64,000 nt of DNA, from the NCBI RefSeq assembly GCF_013374995.1, contig NZ_CP056030.1:3008501-3072500 (forward strand), given 5' to 3'. The notes beneath the pieces were generated by a model. That model worked only from the letters and a program-made list of their open reading frames with translations, searched no databases and had not been told where the DNA came from. The position numbers and the translations under genes were made by a program. Origin of the DNA: Pseudomonas eucalypticola (lineage in GTDB: Bacteria; Pseudomonadota; Gammaproteobacteria; Pseudomonadales; Pseudomonadaceae). Of the stretch, positions 33,993 through 44,319 are shown one piece after another. Each line of letters opens with the position of its first letter. The stretch's first letter is position 1.

Positions 33993-35936
33993 TCAGGTGG
34001 CTGCCGCCTTGGGTTTGCGCGCGCGCGGGGCGGCACCCTTGCGCGGCGCCGACTTGCGTTTCTTCTTCCAGGGCGCGCCGCGGCCTGCGGGGTTGGCAGG
34101 GCCGCTGATGGTCAGGCTCAGGCCGGCGCAGCGTTCCACCTGCCGGCTCATCCAGGCCGACTGCTTGGCGACGAATTCTTCCAGGCTCATTTCGCCGCTT
34201 TGCACCATGTCCAGCGCCTGTTCCCAGATGGCCGTGGTGCCGGGGTCGGCGATGGCGCGCGGCACTGCGTCGATCAGGCTGAACGCTGCGGGCGTCGCGT
34301 TCAGCGCCTTGCCGTTCTTGGCCAGGTAACCGCGGTCGATCAGGCCTTGGATGATGCCTGCCCGGGTGGCCTCGGTGCCAATGCCGGTGGTGTCCTTGAG
34401 CTTCTGTTTCAAGCGCGGGTCGTCCACCAGCTTGGCGACGTTTTTCATGGCCTTGATCAGGTCGCCTTCGGTGAAGGGCTTGGGCGGTTGCGTCCACAGG
34501 TCCTTGAGCGTGACATCGCCCACGCCATAGTCCTGGCCCTCGCGCAGGGCGGGCAACGCCTGGGGCGCCGGGGCCTCGCGGCCCCGCGGTGGGGTCAGGG
34601 CTTCGGGCAGGGCGCGGCGCCAGCCCGGCTCGACGATGCGCTTGCCCACGGCGCGCAGGCGTTGGCTGGCGCAGTCGAAATCGGCCTGGGTGCGGTCGAA
34701 CTCGTGGTTGGGCAGGAACTGCGCCAGGTAGCGGGCGCGGATCAGGGTGTACACCGCCCGCTGCTTGCCCGCCAGGCGGCCCAGGTCGGTGCCGGCCGCC
34801 GTGGGAATGATGCCGTGGTGGGCACTGACCTTGGCGTCGTTCCAGGCGCGGGAGCGGCGGCTGGCGTCAATGTGGGGTAGCAGGTCGGCAAGCGCCGGAT
34901 CGGCACGGCCCAACGCGGCGATGATGGCCGGTGCTTCGCTGTGCTGGCTGTTGGGGAGGTAGCCGCAGTCGCTGCGTGGGTAAGTGATGACCTTGTACTG
35001 TTCATACAGGGCCTGGGCGATGTCCAGGGTTTCTTGGGCGCCGAGCCCCAGCTTCTTCGAACACACTTCCTGGAGGGTACCGAGGTCAAACGGCAGCGGC
35101 GCCGGTTCGCGCTGGCGTTCGGTACGCAGCTTGACCAGGCGAGCGCTGGCCGCCCCGCGCAGTGCCGTGGCCGCGGCGTGCGCCACCGCTTGCTGCGGGC
35201 AGCGGCCCTGATCGTCACAGGCTTGCGGGGGCGGGCACCATTGGGCGGTAAAGGCGGTGCCATGGGGGTCCAGCTGCACGTCGATGGCCCAGAACGGGGC
35301 CGGGACGAAGGCAGCAATGCTGCGGTCGCGGTCCACCACCAGGCGCAGGGTCGGGGTTTGCACCCGGCCTACCGGCAGCACGCCCTGGTAGCCGGACTGG
35401 CGGCCCAGAAGGGTGAAGAGCCGGCTCATGTTCATGCCGATCAGCCAATCGGCCCGCGAGCGGCCCAGGGCCGAGTGGTACAGGCTGAAGGTTTCTGCGC
35501 CGGGCTTGAGCGCCGCCAGGGCCTTGCGAATGGACGCGTCGTCCAGCGCCGACAGCCACAGGCGCTGCACCGGGCCTCGGTAGCGGCAGTGTTCCAGCAG
35601 CTCGCGGGCGATCATCTCGCCCTCGCGGTCGGCGTCGGTGGCGATCACCAGCTCCCGGGCCTCTCCCAGCAGGCGCTTGACTGCCTTGAACTGGCTCGCG
35701 GTCTTGGGCTTGACCAGCATCTTCCACTTTTCCGGGACGATGGGCAGGTCGGTCAGCACCCACCGTTTGTAGCGTTCGTCGTAGGCGTCGGGCGGTGCGG
35801 TTTCCAGCAGGTGGCCGATGCACCAGGTCACCGTCACATCGGTGCCCACCCAGCAGCCATCGCCACGGCGGCTGGCACCCAGCACCTTGGCGATATCCTT
35901 GGCCTGGGAGGGTTTTTCGCAAAGGTAGAGGCGCAT
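33993..35936 (-). CDS. topB: DNA topoisomerase III
   Basis: 647-residue type IA topoisomerase that decatenates and relaxes DNA through a transient 5'-phosphotyrosine. It begins MRLYLCEKPSQAKDIAKVLG (TOPRIM), with the acidic triad in LVIATDADREGEMIARELL, and the active-site Tyr is in VITYPRSDCGYLP. Other family motifs are GRVQTPTL, SAHHGIIPT and GIGTEATRAGIIQGLIDRGY. The C-terminal tail is strongly basic (KKKRKSAPRKG, then KPKAAAT) and should bind DNA. The start is set at MRLYLCEK, which is where TopB proteins begin. Confidence 0.96.
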   Translation of the reverse strand: MRLYLCEKPSQAKDIAKVLGASRRGDGCWVGTDVTVTWCIGHLLETAPPDAYDERYKRWVLTDLPIVPEKWKMLVKPKTASQFKAVKRLLGEARELVIATDADREGEMIARELLEHCRYRGPVQRLWLSALDDASIRKALAALKPGAETFSLYHSALGRSRADWLIGMNMSRLFTLLGRQSGYQGVLPVGRVQTPTLRLVVDRDRSIAAFVPAPFWAIDVQLDPHGTAFTAQWCPPPQACDDQGRCPQQAVAHAAATALRGAASARLVKLRTERQREPAPLPFDLGTLQEVCSKKLGLGAQETLDIAQALYEQYKVITYPRSDCGYLPNSQHSEAPAIIAALGRADPALADLLPHIDASRRSRAWNDAKVSAHHGIIPTAAGTDLGRLAGKQRAVYTLIRARYLAQFLPNHEFDRTQADFDCASQRLRAVGKRIVEPGWRRALPEALTPPRGREAPAPQALPALREGQDYGVGDVTLKDLWTQPPKPFTEGDLIKAMKNVAKLVDDPRLKQKLKDTTGIGTEATRAGIIQGLIDRGYLAKNGKALNATPAAFSLIDAVPRAIADPGTTAIWEQALDMVQSGEMSLEEFVAKQSAWMSRQVERCAGLSLTISGPANPAGRGAPWKKKRKSAPRKGAAPRARKPKAAAT

Positions 35937-36064
35937 GGGCAGTGTCGTTGGGGTGGTGGTGGGTGGGTATAGGATGGCCGGTGAATGGGCAGGGAGCAAG
36001 AAAAATATGTATGGATATACAGCTTTCCTGATTGAACCGCTTTCGCTCCCTCGCCATCGCCGAA

Positions 36065-36646
36065 CTACCTGAGCCGCAACCCTTCGCACAGCAACAGCGC
36101 GCACCAGCGGGCATTGGCCTGGCGGCCAGACGCATCTACCGCGTCGCGGCCCAGCTGGTCGACCATGCCGACGAATGCTTTGCCGATCATCGGTGCGGGC
36201 ACGTCGCTGCGAAACAGCCCTATCTGCTGTTCCTTGGCGATGTTGTTGCCGATCCAGCGGGCCATGCCGGCCTTGGTCAGGGTGCAGCCCGGTGGTTGAA
36301 AGAAGCCTATCTGGGTCAGGTCAGGGTCCTGGGCCAGGAAGTCGAAGAACTTCAGGAAACTGTCGGCGACGCTGTCTACCAGTTGTCCGGTGTCCAGGGA
36401 GGTCTTGATCAGCAGGGTACTGATCAGCGCTTCCAGGCGTTGACGAAACTCGCCCACCAGCTCTTCATAGGCCGCCTCCTTGCTTTCGAAATAGCTATAG
36501 AAGGTGGGCTGGCTGAGCCCGCTGGCCTTGACGATGTCGCTGACCTTGGTGCTGTGGAAACCGCGGCAGGCGAACTCGGCGGCAGCGGCGCGGCGCAGGC
36601 GGGCGTGGGTCTGTTCGCCCTTGGTGCGAGGGAGCAGGGTGGTCAT
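36065..36646 (-). CDS. TetR family transcriptional regulator
   Basis: 193 residues. The N-terminal HTH is HARLRRAAAAEFACRGFHSTKVSDIVKASGLSQPTFYSYFESKEAAYEELV (split over helices 1-4), with a helical effector domain after it. Divergent from an MFS exporter; the 119-bp gap contains three copies of the palindrome TACTYNNGAGTA. It is therefore very probably the repressor of the exporter and of itself. Confidence 0.92.
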   Translation of the reverse strand: MTTLLPRTKGEQTHARLRRAAAAEFACRGFHSTKVSDIVKASGLSQPTFYSYFESKEAAYEELVGEFRQRLEALISTLLIKTSLDTGQLVDSVADSFLKFFDFLAQDPDLTQIGFFQPPGCTLTKAGMARWIGNNIAKEQQIGLFRSDVPAPMIGKAFVGMVDQLGRDAVDASGRQANARWCALLLCEGLRLR

Positions 36647-36678
36647 GGCAGTTCCAGACAGTCTGGCAGGGAATTATT

Positions 36679-36736
36679 TACTTGTGAGTAATGTTACTCA
36701 AGAGTAGCCTTTTGCGGCAAATACTACTCGCGAGTA
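36679..36736. promoter_or_regulatory. Three operator copies between tetR and the MFS exporter
   Basis: TACTTGTGAGTA (36679-36690), TACTCAAGAGTA (36695-36706) and TACTCGCGAGTA (36725-36736) are three 12-bp palindromes of the form TACTYNNGAGTA. They lie 16 and 30 bp apart and cover the region where both divergent promoters must be. The third is a perfect palindrome. Confidence 0.75.
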
Positions 36737-36765
36737 TGTTTTTTTAGACTGGGAGGTCTGATTTC

Positions 36766-37926
36766 ATGAAGTTGATTTTGTTCGCGCTGGCCCTGGCGGC
36801 CTTCGCCATCGGTACCACCGAGTTCGCCCCCATGGGTTTGCTGCCGGTGATCGCCGACGGGGTGCACGTGTCCATCCCCACGGCCGGGCTGTTGATCAGC
36901 GCCTACGCCATTGGCGTGATGGTCGGGGCGCCACTGATGACCCTGCTGCTCGCGCCGTACCGCCGCAAGGCGGCGCTGGTGGGGTTGATGGCGATCTTTA
37001 CCGTGGGCAACCTGTTGTCGGCGGTCGCGCCCGGTTACGACATGCTGCTGCTGTCCAGGGTGTTCACCAGCCTGGCCCATGGGGCGTTCTTCGGCATCGG
37101 CTCGGTGGTGGCGGCCAGCCTGGTACCGGCAGACAAGCGTGCCGGCGCCGTGGCGACCATGTTCATGGGCCTGACCATCGCCAACATCGGCGGCGTGCCG
37201 GCGGCCACCTGGCTGGGTCAGACCATTGGCTGGCGGATGGCCTTCGCGGCGACCGCGGGCCTGGGTGCGGTCGCCATGCTGGCGTTGGCGTGCTGGCTGC
37301 CTCGCGGTGAAGCCGGCCAGAAGCCCGACGTGCGTGCCGAACTGCGGGTGCTGGTGCGCCCCACCGTCGTGCGGGCGCTGCTGACCACGGTGCTGGGCGC
37401 CGGCGCCATGTTCACCCTGTACACCTACGTGGCGGCGGTACTGGAAAACCTGATCCACGCCACACCGGCTTTCGTGACCGCCATGCTGGTCATGATTGGT
37501 ATCGGTTTCACCCTGGGCAACTACCTCAGCGGCAAGCTCGCCGACCGTTCGCTGGAAGGCACCCTGGCCGGTTTCCTGCTATTGCTCGCGGTGCTGATGC
37601 TGGGCATGCCGATGCTGTTGCAAGGGCATACCAGTGCCACCGTGCTGATGCTGTTGTGGGGTATCGCCACCTTTGCGGTGATCCCGCCGCTGCAGATGCG
37701 CGTGATGCAGGCGGCCCACGAAGCGCCTGGGTTGGCGTCGTCGGTGAACATCGGTGCGTTCAACCTGGGCAACGGCCTGGGCGCAGCCGTCGGTGGCGGC
37801 GTGCTGGCGCTGGGCATGGGCTACGCCTGGATAGCGCCCGCCGGTGGCGTGCTGGCCCTGTTGGGGCTGGTGCTGGTGGGGTATGGCCGCTACGCGGTGC
37901 CGGCGAGCGCCGCGCAAACGGCCTGA
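36766..37926 (+). CDS. MFS transporter, DHA1 drug/sugar efflux type (AraJ/SotB-like)
   Basis: 386 residues, 12 transmembrane helices. The opening FALALAAFAIGTTEFAPMGLLPVIADGVHVSIPTAGLLISAYAIGVMVGAP is that of the AraJ/SotB/YdeA group of proton-driven exporters. The loop 2-3 motif is degenerate (APYRRKAALVG), and motif C-like glycines are in MGLTIANIGGVPAATWLG. Under a divergent TetR regulator with three operators, so probably induced by the compound it exports. A GGGAGG site precedes the ATG. Confidence 0.9.
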   Translation: MKLILFALALAAFAIGTTEFAPMGLLPVIADGVHVSIPTAGLLISAYAIGVMVGAPLMTLLLAPYRRKAALVGLMAIFTVGNLLSAVAPGYDMLLLSRVFTSLAHGAFFGIGSVVAASLVPADKRAGAVATMFMGLTIANIGGVPAATWLGQTIGWRMAFAATAGLGAVAMLALACWLPRGEAGQKPDVRAELRVLVRPTVVRALLTTVLGAGAMFTLYTYVAAVLENLIHATPAFVTAMLVMIGIGFTLGNYLSGKLADRSLEGTLAGFLLLLAVLMLGMPMLLQGHTSATVLMLLWGIATFAVIPPLQMRVMQAAHEAPGLASSVNIGAFNLGNGLGAAVGGGVLALGMGYAWIAPAGGVLALLGLVLVGYGRYAVPASAAQTA

Positions 37927-38988
37927 TCAGATATTCCAGCGCTTGGCGGTCTTGTCCAGGCGCTGGCGCAAGCCTTCCAGGGTAGTCGCCAGTTGCAGGG
38001 TCAACAGGCGAAACCCCTGGGCATCCTGGGAGGCGGGCACCACGGCGTGCTCTATCTCGGCGCCACGCTCCACGCGCCGGGCCAGGCGGTCGGTGGCGCC
38101 GGTTTCCAGCGCACGGGCCATGGCGATCAGCTGGCGGTTGATCTGCCGGTGCTCGGGGTGCAGCCAGTCGTGCCAATGCGCGTGGTCGCGGGGGCGCAGG
38201 TTGGACAGCAGTTCCAAGGTGCTCAGGCACAGGCGAAACTGCCCCTGGATCACTTCCAGTTCGGTAAGCGGAATGCGCACCTCCTTGGACACCGACGGCA
38301 TCAGTGAGCGCAACTGCACCATGATGCCGTTCAACTGCGCGGCCAGTTTCAGGTATTCGTCGTCGGTCACCGAGTGGCCGTTGAGAATGCGCCCGTAGGC
38401 CTTGGCGCACCCGCGCAAGCCTTTGGCCAGGCTGAAGCGCCAGGAGTACACGGCGTACAGCGGTATCGCGAAGGAAAACGCCAGTGCCAGGACGATGCCG
38501 ATGAGGATGTCCACGGTACGCCACAGGCCATCGCTGATCGGGTTGTCGCCATGCCCGGCGACGATGAACACCGTGATGGCCGACAGCAGGGCAATGTAGC
38601 CGCCCTTGCCGATGGCGTGGTAAGCGAAAAACCCGCAGGCGGTGGACATGGCCACGTAGGTCAGCCATTGCTGATGCAGCCATTGTTGTTGCAACACCAG
38701 AACCAGCCCCAGTGCCGCGCCGATCAAGGTGCCGTAGGCACGCTCCAGCGACTTGCGGCCGATGTTGCCCTGGTGCTGCAGGCCACCGATGACGATCAAC
38801 AGCGTCACCGACGCCCATTCACCGTGCGGCAGGTTCAGGCCGGTGGTCAGCAGGATCGACGCCAGCAACCCCACGGCCACGCGCCCGGCGTGAATGTAGC
38901 GGGCATGCAGGTAGCGGCGGTGCGGGTCGAGCAAGGGGCGCAGCAGGTGGCGCAGGATGGGCAAGCGGGTTGGGCGCAGGGCCTTCAT
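37927..38988 (-). CDS. FUSC family protein (aromatic acid exporter-like)
   Basis: 353 residues. The N-terminal half is a fusaric-acid-resistance/YccS-type membrane domain with five or six hydrophobic segments (VAVGLLASILLTTGLNLPHGEWASVTLLIVIGGLQHQGN, AYGTLIGAALGLVLVLQQQW, ILIGIVLALAFSFAIPLYAVYSW). The C-terminal half is a cytoplasmic helical domain (DDEYLKLAAQLNGIMVQLRSLMPSVSKEVR). The motif HGEWASVTLLIV...GNIGRKSLERAYGTLIGA is diagnostic. I chose the ATG at MKALRPTRLP; a 28-residue longer start at 39072 exists. Converges on the MFS exporter. Confidence 0.87.
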   Translation of the reverse strand: MKALRPTRLPILRHLLRPLLDPHRRYLHARYIHAGRVAVGLLASILLTTGLNLPHGEWASVTLLIVIGGLQHQGNIGRKSLERAYGTLIGAALGLVLVLQQQWLHQQWLTYVAMSTACGFFAYHAIGKGGYIALLSAITVFIVAGHGDNPISDGLWRTVDILIGIVLALAFSFAIPLYAVYSWRFSLAKGLRGCAKAYGRILNGHSVTDDEYLKLAAQLNGIMVQLRSLMPSVSKEVRIPLTELEVIQGQFRLCLSTLELLSNLRPRDHAHWHDWLHPEHRQINRQLIAMARALETGATDRLARRVERGAEIEHAVVPASQDAQGFRLLTLQLATTLEGLRQRLDKTAKRWNI

Positions 38989-39097
38989 GAGGGGGACCAG
39001 TTGGCGGGTGATTGCAGTTGAGGGGAGTGTAACAAGGGTCGGGGGTATTTGGGCGGCGTCTTCCAGGCGCATGGCGTTCAGGGAGTTGGAGCAGCCC

Positions 39098-40180
39098 CTA
39101 AGCCAGCACCGCCACCGCCTTGATCTGTCCCCATACCGCGCTCCCGACCGCCAGCCCCAGCTGGTCCCACGAGTACCGGGTGATGCGCGCCAGCAGCGCG
39201 GTGCCGTCGACGTCCAGGCCGACCAGCACATGGGCATTGTTGTCCGCGGCGCGCCAGCCGGTGACCACGGCGGGCAGGCGGTTGAGGATGCTGCTTTGCC
39301 CCTGGCCATCCAGGCTGAGGCTCACGTCGCGGGCCTGCACCTTGGCACGCAGGGCGCTGCCCGGCGCCAAGGGGCCATGGGCCACGCGCAGGTGCAGGTC
39401 GCTGCCGGGTAGCCCCAGGCTCAACAACTGGTAGTCGGCATCGTGGCCGACTACCCGGCCCTCGATAACCACGCCGGCGTCGTCGCCCAGGGCCAGCGGC
39501 AAATCCAGCCGCGCCAGTGTCTGGCCTACAGGGCCGCTGGCTTGCACCTGGCCTCGGTCCAGCAGGGCCAGGTGGTCGGCCAGGCGCGCCACTTCGTCCT
39601 GGGCATGGCTGACGTACACCACCGCAATCTCCAGCTCGTCGTGCAGGCGTTCCAGGTAGGGCAGGATCTCGGCCTTGCGCTGGCTGTCGAGCGCCGCCAG
39701 CGGTTCGTCCATCAGCAGCAGGCCGGGGCTGGTCAGCAGGGCGCGGGCGATGCCCACCCGTTGGCGCTCGCCGCCCGACAGGTGCGCCGGCATGCGCCCC
39801 AGCAATTGGCCGATACCCAGCAGCTCGCACGCCTGTTCCAGCTGTACTTTGCGCTGGGCAGCCGGGATGCGCCGCCAGCCAAACTCCAGGTTGCGCTGCA
39901 CGTTAAGGTGGGCGAACAGGCTGGCTTCCTGGAAAACGTAGCCCAGGGAGCGTTGATGCGGTGGCACGAACAGGCCTTGCCGGCTGTCGTGCCAGACCTG
40001 GCCATTGACTTCGATGTAGGCCTCGGTGGCCCGCTCCAGGCCAGCCAGGCAACGCAGGCAGGTGGTCTTGCCCGAGCCAGACTGGCCAAACAGCGCGCTG
40101 ACCCCGCGCCCGGGGAGTTGCAGGTCAACGTCCAGGGTGAAGTCGGGAAAACGGTGGTGGATACGTGCCGTCAGGCTCAC
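39098..40180 (-). CDS. modC: Molybdate ABC transporter ATP-binding protein
   Basis: 360 residues. Walker [11 protein letters not shown]-loop region [16 protein letters not shown] signature [15 protein letters not shown], Walker [13 protein letters not shown]. After about residue 230 there is a C-terminal molybdate-binding mop domain ([28 protein letters not shown]). This combination is specific for ModC. Last gene of modABC, 3 bp after modB. Confidence 0.96.
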   Translation of the reverse strand: MSLTARIHHRFPDFTLDVDLQLPGRGVSALFGQSGSGKTTCLRCLAGLERATEAYIEVNGQVWHDSRQGLFVPPHQRSLGYVFQEASLFAHLNVQRNLEFGWRRIPAAQRKVQLEQACELLGIGQLLGRMPAHLSGGERQRVGIARALLTSPGLLLMDEPLAALDSQRKAEILPYLERLHDELEIAVVYVSHAQDEVARLADHLALLDRGQVQASGPVGQTLARLDLPLALGDDAGVVIEGRVVGHDADYQLLSLGLPGSDLHLRVAHGPLAPGSALRAKVQARDVSLSLDGQGQSSILNRLPAVVTGWRAADNNAHVLVGLDVDGTALLARITRYSWDQLGLAVGSAVWGQIKAVAVLA

Positions 40181-40183
40181 GGG

Positions 40184-40863
40184 TCAACTCCAGCGGGCTT
40201 TTGCGTGGCCACGGGCGTACAGGGCCAGTAGCACCAGAAACGAAAACGCCAGCATGGCGCCGGCCAGCCAGTGGGCCTGGGCGTACTCCATGGCTTCCAC
40301 GTGGTCATAGATTTGCACCGAGACCACCCGGGTCTTGTCGGGGATGTTGCCGCCGATCATCAGCACCACGCCAAACTCGCCCACGGTGTGGGCAAACCCC
40401 AGAATACTGGCGGTGACGAAACCGGGCCGCGCCAGGGGTACGACCACGGTGAAAAAGCAGTCCCAAGGCGAGGCACGCAAGGTGGCCGCCACTTCCAGCG
40501 GCCGGTCGCCGATGGCGGTGAAGGCGTTCTGCAGCGGCTGCACCACAAAGGGTAGGGAATAGAGGGCCGAGCCGATCACCAGCCCGGCGAAACTGAACGT
40601 CAGGGTGCCCAGCCCCAGCGCCTGGGTCGCATGGCCAATGAAGCCGTTGGGGCCCATGGCCAGCAGCAGATAGAAACCGATGACGGTAGGGGGCAGCACC
40701 AGCGGCAAGGCCACCACCGCCCCCACCGGCCCGCGCAGGCGCGAGCGGGTGCGGGCCAGCCACCAGGCGATCGGGGTGCCGATCACCAGCAGCAACAGGG
40801 TGGTCAGCGACGCCAGTTTGACCGTCAGCCAGATGGCCGACAGGTCACTCGCGTCCAGTGGCA

Positions 40864-40864
<1 letters not shown>
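40184..40864 (-). CDS. modB: Molybdate ABC transporter permease
   Basis: 226 residues with five transmembrane segments. It carries the ModB opening [31 protein letters not shown] and the cytoplasmic EAA loop [41 protein letters not shown]. The start codon overlaps the modA stop by one base (TGATG), so the two are translationally coupled. Confidence 0.95.
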
Positions 40865-41724
<860 letters not shown>

Positions 41725-41769
41725 TCAGGGCAGCCCGTCCGCCTGTTAGGTATAAGCAGTTGACAATCG

Positions 41770-41782
41770 AGACGGCCAGTCT
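41770..41782. promoter_or_regulatory. Candidate AcuR operator 1 (acuR promoter)
   Basis: AGAC-GGCCA-GTCT, a 4-bp inverted repeat with 5-bp spacer, 13 bp before the acuR start. The same AGAC-N5-GTCT pattern is repeated in front of acuI. Confidence 0.55.
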
Positions 41783-41795
41783 AATATCCATTCCC

Positions 41796-42443
41796 ATGAC
41801 TACGCCAACCATAGCTCCCGCACCCCGCAGACCCGGCCGCCCTCCCAAGGTACCTCGCGAGCATTACGATACTCGTGAGCTATTGGTGCGTTGTGGTACG
41901 GAAATCCTTACCGAACAAGGCTTCAGTGCCACTGGCATCGACATGATTCTCAAGCGTGTCGGCGTGCCCAAGGGCTCGTTCTATCACTACTTCGCCAGCA
42001 AGGACGCCTTCGGCCGTGCGCTGCTGGAGAACTACGCACAGTATTTCGCCCGCAAGCTCGACCACTGGCTGCTGGACGAGTCGGTGGCGCCGCTGGAGCG
42101 GATCCTGGCCTTCGCCGAAGACGCCCAGAAGGGCATGGCCCGGCATGAGTACCGCCGCGGCTGCCTGGTGGGCAACCTGGGGCAGGAAATTTCGGTGCTG
42201 CCGGAGGGCTACCGCGAGGCCATCGAGCGTGTGTTCGCCGACTGGCAGCAACGCCTGAGTGCTTGCCTGAAAGCCGCCCAGGCCAGCGGTGACCTGCCCA
42301 AGGACGCTGACTGCGACGAACTGGCCGCGTTTTTCTGGACCGGCTGGGAAGGCGCGGTGCTGCGTGCGCGCCTGGTGCGCAGCGCGCAGCCCATGCGCAT
42401 CTTCGTCAGCGGCTTCCTGCGGTCGGCGTTTTTCCAGATCTGA
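41796..42443 (+). CDS. acuR: TetR family regulator, AcuR-like
   Basis: 215 residues. An N-terminal Pro/Arg-rich lead (APAPRRPGRPPKVPREHYDTRELLVRCGTEIL) and HTH (SATGIDMILKRVGVPKGSFYHYFASKDAFGRALLENY) precede a TetR_C-type effector domain with YRRGCLVGNLGQEIS. This sequence and the neighbouring acuI match the acrylate/DMSP regulator AcuR, which senses acrylate or acryloyl-CoA-related compounds. The start follows the NPTTP-like MTTPTIAP; an upstream in-frame ATG is unlikely. Followed by an intrinsic terminator, then acuI. Confidence 0.85.
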   Translation: MTTPTIAPAPRRPGRPPKVPREHYDTRELLVRCGTEILTEQGFSATGIDMILKRVGVPKGSFYHYFASKDAFGRALLENYAQYFARKLDHWLLDESVAPLERILAFAEDAQKGMARHEYRRGCLVGNLGQEISVLPEGYREAIERVFADWQQRLSACLKAAQASGDLPKDADCDELAAFFWTGWEGAVLRARLVRSAQPMRIFVSGFLRSAFFQI

Positions 42444-42451
42444 GGGAGCCC

Positions 42452-42473
42452 AGCCGGCACCTGCCGGCTTTTT
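42452..42473 (+). terminator. Intrinsic terminator after acuR
   Basis: AGCCGGC, loop ACCT, GCCGGCT followed by TTTT: a perfect 7-bp stem ending in a T-run, 8 bp past the acuR stop. It shows that acuI needs its own promoter. Confidence 0.8.
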
Positions 42474-42486
42474 CATGGCACTTTAA

Positions 42487-42499
42487 AGACAGTCGGTCT
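42487..42499. promoter_or_regulatory. Candidate AcuR operator 2 (acuI promoter)
   Basis: AGAC-AGTCG-GTCT, the second AGAC-N5-GTCT repeat, between the terminator and the acuI ribosome site, about 18 bp before the acuI start. Confidence 0.55.
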
Positions 42500-42516
42500 A
42501 AAAGAAGGAGAGCAGC

Positions 42517-43500
42517 ATGTTCAATGCCATCGTGATCGAGCAGGACGACAACGGCCAACGGGCCAGTGTGCAAGCGCTGGACGAGTCGCGCTTACCGGAA
42601 GGCGACGTGACCATCGATGTGGCCTACAGCACCTTGAATTACAAGGACGGCCTGGCCATTACCGGCAAGGGGCCGGTGGTGCGCAGCTTCCCCATGGTGC
42701 CGGGCATCGACTTGGTGGGCACCGTCAGCCAGAGTGCTCATGGTTGCTGTCAACCCGGCGACACTGTGTTGCTCAACGGCTGGGGCGTGGGCGAAGGGCA
42801 TTGGGGCGGCCTGGCCCAGAAAGCACGGGTGAACGGCGACTGGCTGATCCCGCTGCCCAGTGCCTTTACCCCGGCTGAAGCCATGGCCATCGGCACGGCG
42901 GGCTACACCGCGATGTTGTGCGTGATGGCCCTGGAGCGGCACGGCGTTACCCCCGACCAGGGCGATGTGCTGGTGACCGGTGCCAACGGCGGTGTCGGCA
43001 GCTTTGCCATCGCCTTGTTGGCGCGCCTGGGTTACCGGGTGGTGGCGTCGACCGGGCGCAGCAGCGAACACGAATACCTCAAGCACCTGGGGGCCAGCGA
43101 GGTCATCGACCGCGCCAGCCTGTCGGCACCGGGCAAGCCGTTGGGCAAGGAGCGCTGGGCGGGCGCCGTCGACTCGGTGGGCAGCCATACCCTGGCCAAC
43201 GTCTGCGCAACCACCCGCTACCACGGCGCAGTGGCCGCCTGTGGCCTGGCCCAGGGCATGGATTTCCCGGGCTCGGTGGCACCGTTCATCTTGCGCGGGG
43301 TGTCACTGTTGGGCATCGACAGCGTGAAGCGCCCCCAGGCCGATCGGATCGAGGCGTGGGAGCGCTTGGCCCGTGACCTGGACCGCGACCTCCTGGCGCT
43401 GATCAGCCGCGAAATCGGCTTGAGCGAGGTCGTGGCAGTGGCCGCTCAGCTCATGGACGGCGGGGTGCGAGGCCGGGTGGTGGTGGACGTCAACCGCTGA
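42517..43500 (+). CDS. acuI: Acrylyl-CoA reductase (NADPH), MDR family YhdH/AcuI
   Basis: 327-residue zinc-independent medium-chain reductase. Motifs are [67 protein letters not shown] and the NADPH loop [31 protein letters not shown]. AcuI reduces toxic acryloyl-CoA to propionyl-CoA, which detoxifies acrylate and 3-hydroxypropionate-derived intermediates. An AAGGAG site precedes the ATG. Paired with acuR and a shared operator motif. Confidence 0.94.
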   Translation: MFNAIVIEQDDNGQRASVQALDESRLPEGDVTIDVAYSTLNYKDGLAITGKGPVVRSFPMVPGIDLVGTVSQSAHGCCQPGDTVLLNGWGVGEGHWGGLAQKARVNGDWLIPLPSAFTPAEAMAIGTAGYTAMLCVMALERHGVTPDQGDVLVTGANGGVGSFAIALLARLGYRVVASTGRSSEHEYLKHLGASEVIDRASLSAPGKPLGKERWAGAVDSVGSHTLANVCATTRYHGAVAACGLAQGMDFPGSVAPFILRGVSLLGIDSVKRPQADRIEAWERLARDLDRDLLALISREIGLSEVVAVAAQLMDGGVRGRVVVDVNR

Positions 43501-43501
43501 C

Positions 43502-43708
43502 TCAGCGCTTGCCCATGGAACGGCGCGTGCCGTTGGGCGCGCGGCCTGGGGTCTTGTCGTGGTTGGACTTGCCGGCGCCGGGGTAGGTCGGGGCCTTTTT
43601 CGCCGCTGCGAAGGCGCCGGGCTTGAACGGGAAGCTGAAGGCTGGCACGGCTTCCTGGCTGTCGTCGCCGGTGGCTGGGGACGGGGTGGCGGTGTGGTCG
43701 ACGGTCAT
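43502..43708 (-). CDS. Small basic hypothetical protein
   Basis: 68 residues, low complexity, with a Pro/Ala-rich start and a basic tail (KSNHDKTPGRAPNGTRRSMGKR). A GGAG site lies 7 nt before the ATG and the stop codon is adjacent to that of the convergent acuI gene. No domain recognised. The composition suggests a disordered, perhaps nucleic-acid-binding peptide. It is probably a real gene, because the frame fills the gap exactly. Confidence 0.6.
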   Translation of the reverse strand: MTVDHTATPSPATGDDSQEAVPAFSFPFKPGAFAAAKKAPTYPGAGKSNHDKTPGRAPNGTRRSMGKR

Positions 43709-43788
43709 GGGTGCTCCGGGCAGTGCGGGTCTGGGCCGGGGCCATCCCCGGGGGCGCGCAGTATACCTGCGGCGCCCCAGGCGCGAAC

Positions 43789-44229
43789 CTACTCGCCGCG
43801 AATATATTGTTCCAGCTGGCGGATCAGGTCGGCCTGCTCGGCAATGGCTTCCTTGACCAGGTCGCCGATGGACAGCAGGCCCAGCAACTGCCCATCCTCC
43901 ACCACCGGCAGGTGGCGCAGGTGGCTGTCGGTCATGATGTTCATGCAGGCATCCACCTGCTTGTGCGGGTCGACGGTGATGACCTTGGCGCTCATGATCG
44001 CGCTGACCGGCGTGCCCACCGACGAACGGCCCTGCAACACGACTTTGCGCGCATAATCGCGCTCACTGATGATGCCCACCACGGCCCCGTCCTCGACGAC
44101 CGGCAGGGCGCCGATGTTCTTTTCCGCCATCAGCTTCAGCGCGTCCAGCACCATCTGGTCCGGGCCGATGGTGTGGACCTGCTGATGGTGCTGGGCCTTG
44201 AGCTTGAGTAAATCGGCGACGGTTTTCAT
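43789..44229 (-). CDS. CBS domain protein
   Basis: 146 residues formed by two CBS domains (a Bateman module): VHTIGPDQMVLDALKLMAEKNIGALPVVEDGAVVGIISERDYARKV and VITVDPHKQVDACMNIMTDSHLRHLPVVEDGQLLGLLSIGDLVKEAI (each a complete strand-helix-strand-strand-helix unit). Stand-alone CBS proteins bind adenine nucleotides and sense energy state or bind other ligands. The start is set at MKTVADLLKLK with a GAGG site. No effector domain. Confidence 0.92.
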   Translation of the reverse strand: MKTVADLLKLKAQHHQQVHTIGPDQMVLDALKLMAEKNIGALPVVEDGAVVGIISERDYARKVVLQGRSSVGTPVSAIMSAKVITVDPHKQVDACMNIMTDSHLRHLPVVEDGQLLGLLSIGDLVKEAIAEQADLIRQLEQYIRGE

Positions 44230-44319
44230 GGCTGCCTCTACGGTCCTGGGCGTTATTGTCCTTACAGCGTCGTAGAGGTTGGCGCTCCCTGCAAGGTCGC
44301 CGCGTATCAATCGGTGGCT

